From Cyclobacteriaceae bacterium (lineage in GTDB: Bacteria; Bacteroidota; Bacteroidia; Cytophagales; Cyclobacteriaceae), in NCBI GenBank assembly GCA_015492915.1, contig WGED01000089.1, forward strand, positions 1 through 6,549: a stretch of DNA of 6,549 nt. Reading direction: 5' to 3'. Positions within the stretch are counted from its first letter, which is position 1. Each line of letters opens with the position of its first letter. This document shows positions 6,431 to 6,549 of the stretch, piece after piece. The position numbers were made by a program, and so were the translations under genes. Below the pieces are notes generated by a model that saw nothing but the letters and a program-made list of their open reading frames with translations, was not told where the DNA came from and did no database searches.

Positions 6431-6532
6431 TTAGTTAAACCCCAAATTCTCAATAACCTTTCTATTCCGAGCATAAATTACTTCAAGATCAGGCACTTCG
6501 TTCACGTTTGACTCGCCACCATAAAAGCGCAT
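6431..6532 (-). CDS. Possible small ORF or gene fragment, 33 residues, unrecognised
   Basis: An ATG at 6532-6530 opens a frame ending TAA at 6433-6431, encoding a 33-residue peptide that begins MRFYGGESNVNEVPDLEVIY and ends RNRKVIENLGFN. The composition is protein-like (charged and hydrophobic residues alternate, no low complexity). Two TGA codons lie in frame just before the start, so it does not simply continue off the right edge; a frameshifted 3' end of a longer gene is possible. There is no clear ribosome-binding site or promoter, and I recognise no family. The flanking bases 6400-6430 and 6533-6549 show nothing further that I can support. Confidence 0.25.
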   Translation of the reverse strand: MRFYGGESNVNEVPDLEVIYARNRKVIENLGFN

Positions 6533-6549
6533 TATGCTTCCTCATCAAA

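Overview
The window most likely comes from a member of the Bacteroidota (Bacteroidetes). The coding regions have medium G+C and lie between AT-rich gaps. Neither complete gene has a convincing Shine-Dalgarno sequence. One promoter matches the Bacteroidota pattern TTTG-N19-TAnnTTTG exactly. The assignment rests on these signals and on the general look of the proteins; no marker gene is present.

Layout: (1) 2-691, + strand: a GntR/HutC-type transcription regulator whose first codons lie off the left edge. (2) 692-937: an AT-rich gap with alternative hairpins after the regulator, then a repeated 10-mer and a small palindrome upstream of the next gene. (3) 938-3619, +: a complete pyruvate, phosphate dikinase (ppdK), closed by a clear intrinsic terminator at 3642-3673. 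(4) 3781-5913, +: a PQQ-dependent quinohemoprotein dehydrogenase, made as a lipoprotein, with a c-type cytochrome domain inserted inside the propeller. (5) 5925-6268, - strand: an apparently independent transcription unit with no protein-coding potential. It has an exact Bacteroidota promoter, about 230 nt of nested helices with four GNRA tetraloops, and an intrinsic terminator. I read it as a structured noncoding RNA of about 300 nt that I cannot assign to a known family. (6) 6258-6399: an AT-rich stretch with a same-strand cluster of DnaA-box-like 9-mers, partly at helical spacing; this is a candidate replication origin. (7) 6431-6532, -: a possible 33-residue ORF.

The three large genes do not form an obvious pathway. 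PPDK is central carbon and energy metabolism (PEP/pyruvate, PPi-linked). The PQQ enzyme is an envelope oxidase feeding electrons through heme c. The regulator may control genes off the left edge or ppdK; the sequence does not decide. The part most worth attention is the right-hand 650 bases, where the RNA gene and the DnaA-box cluster lie side by side.
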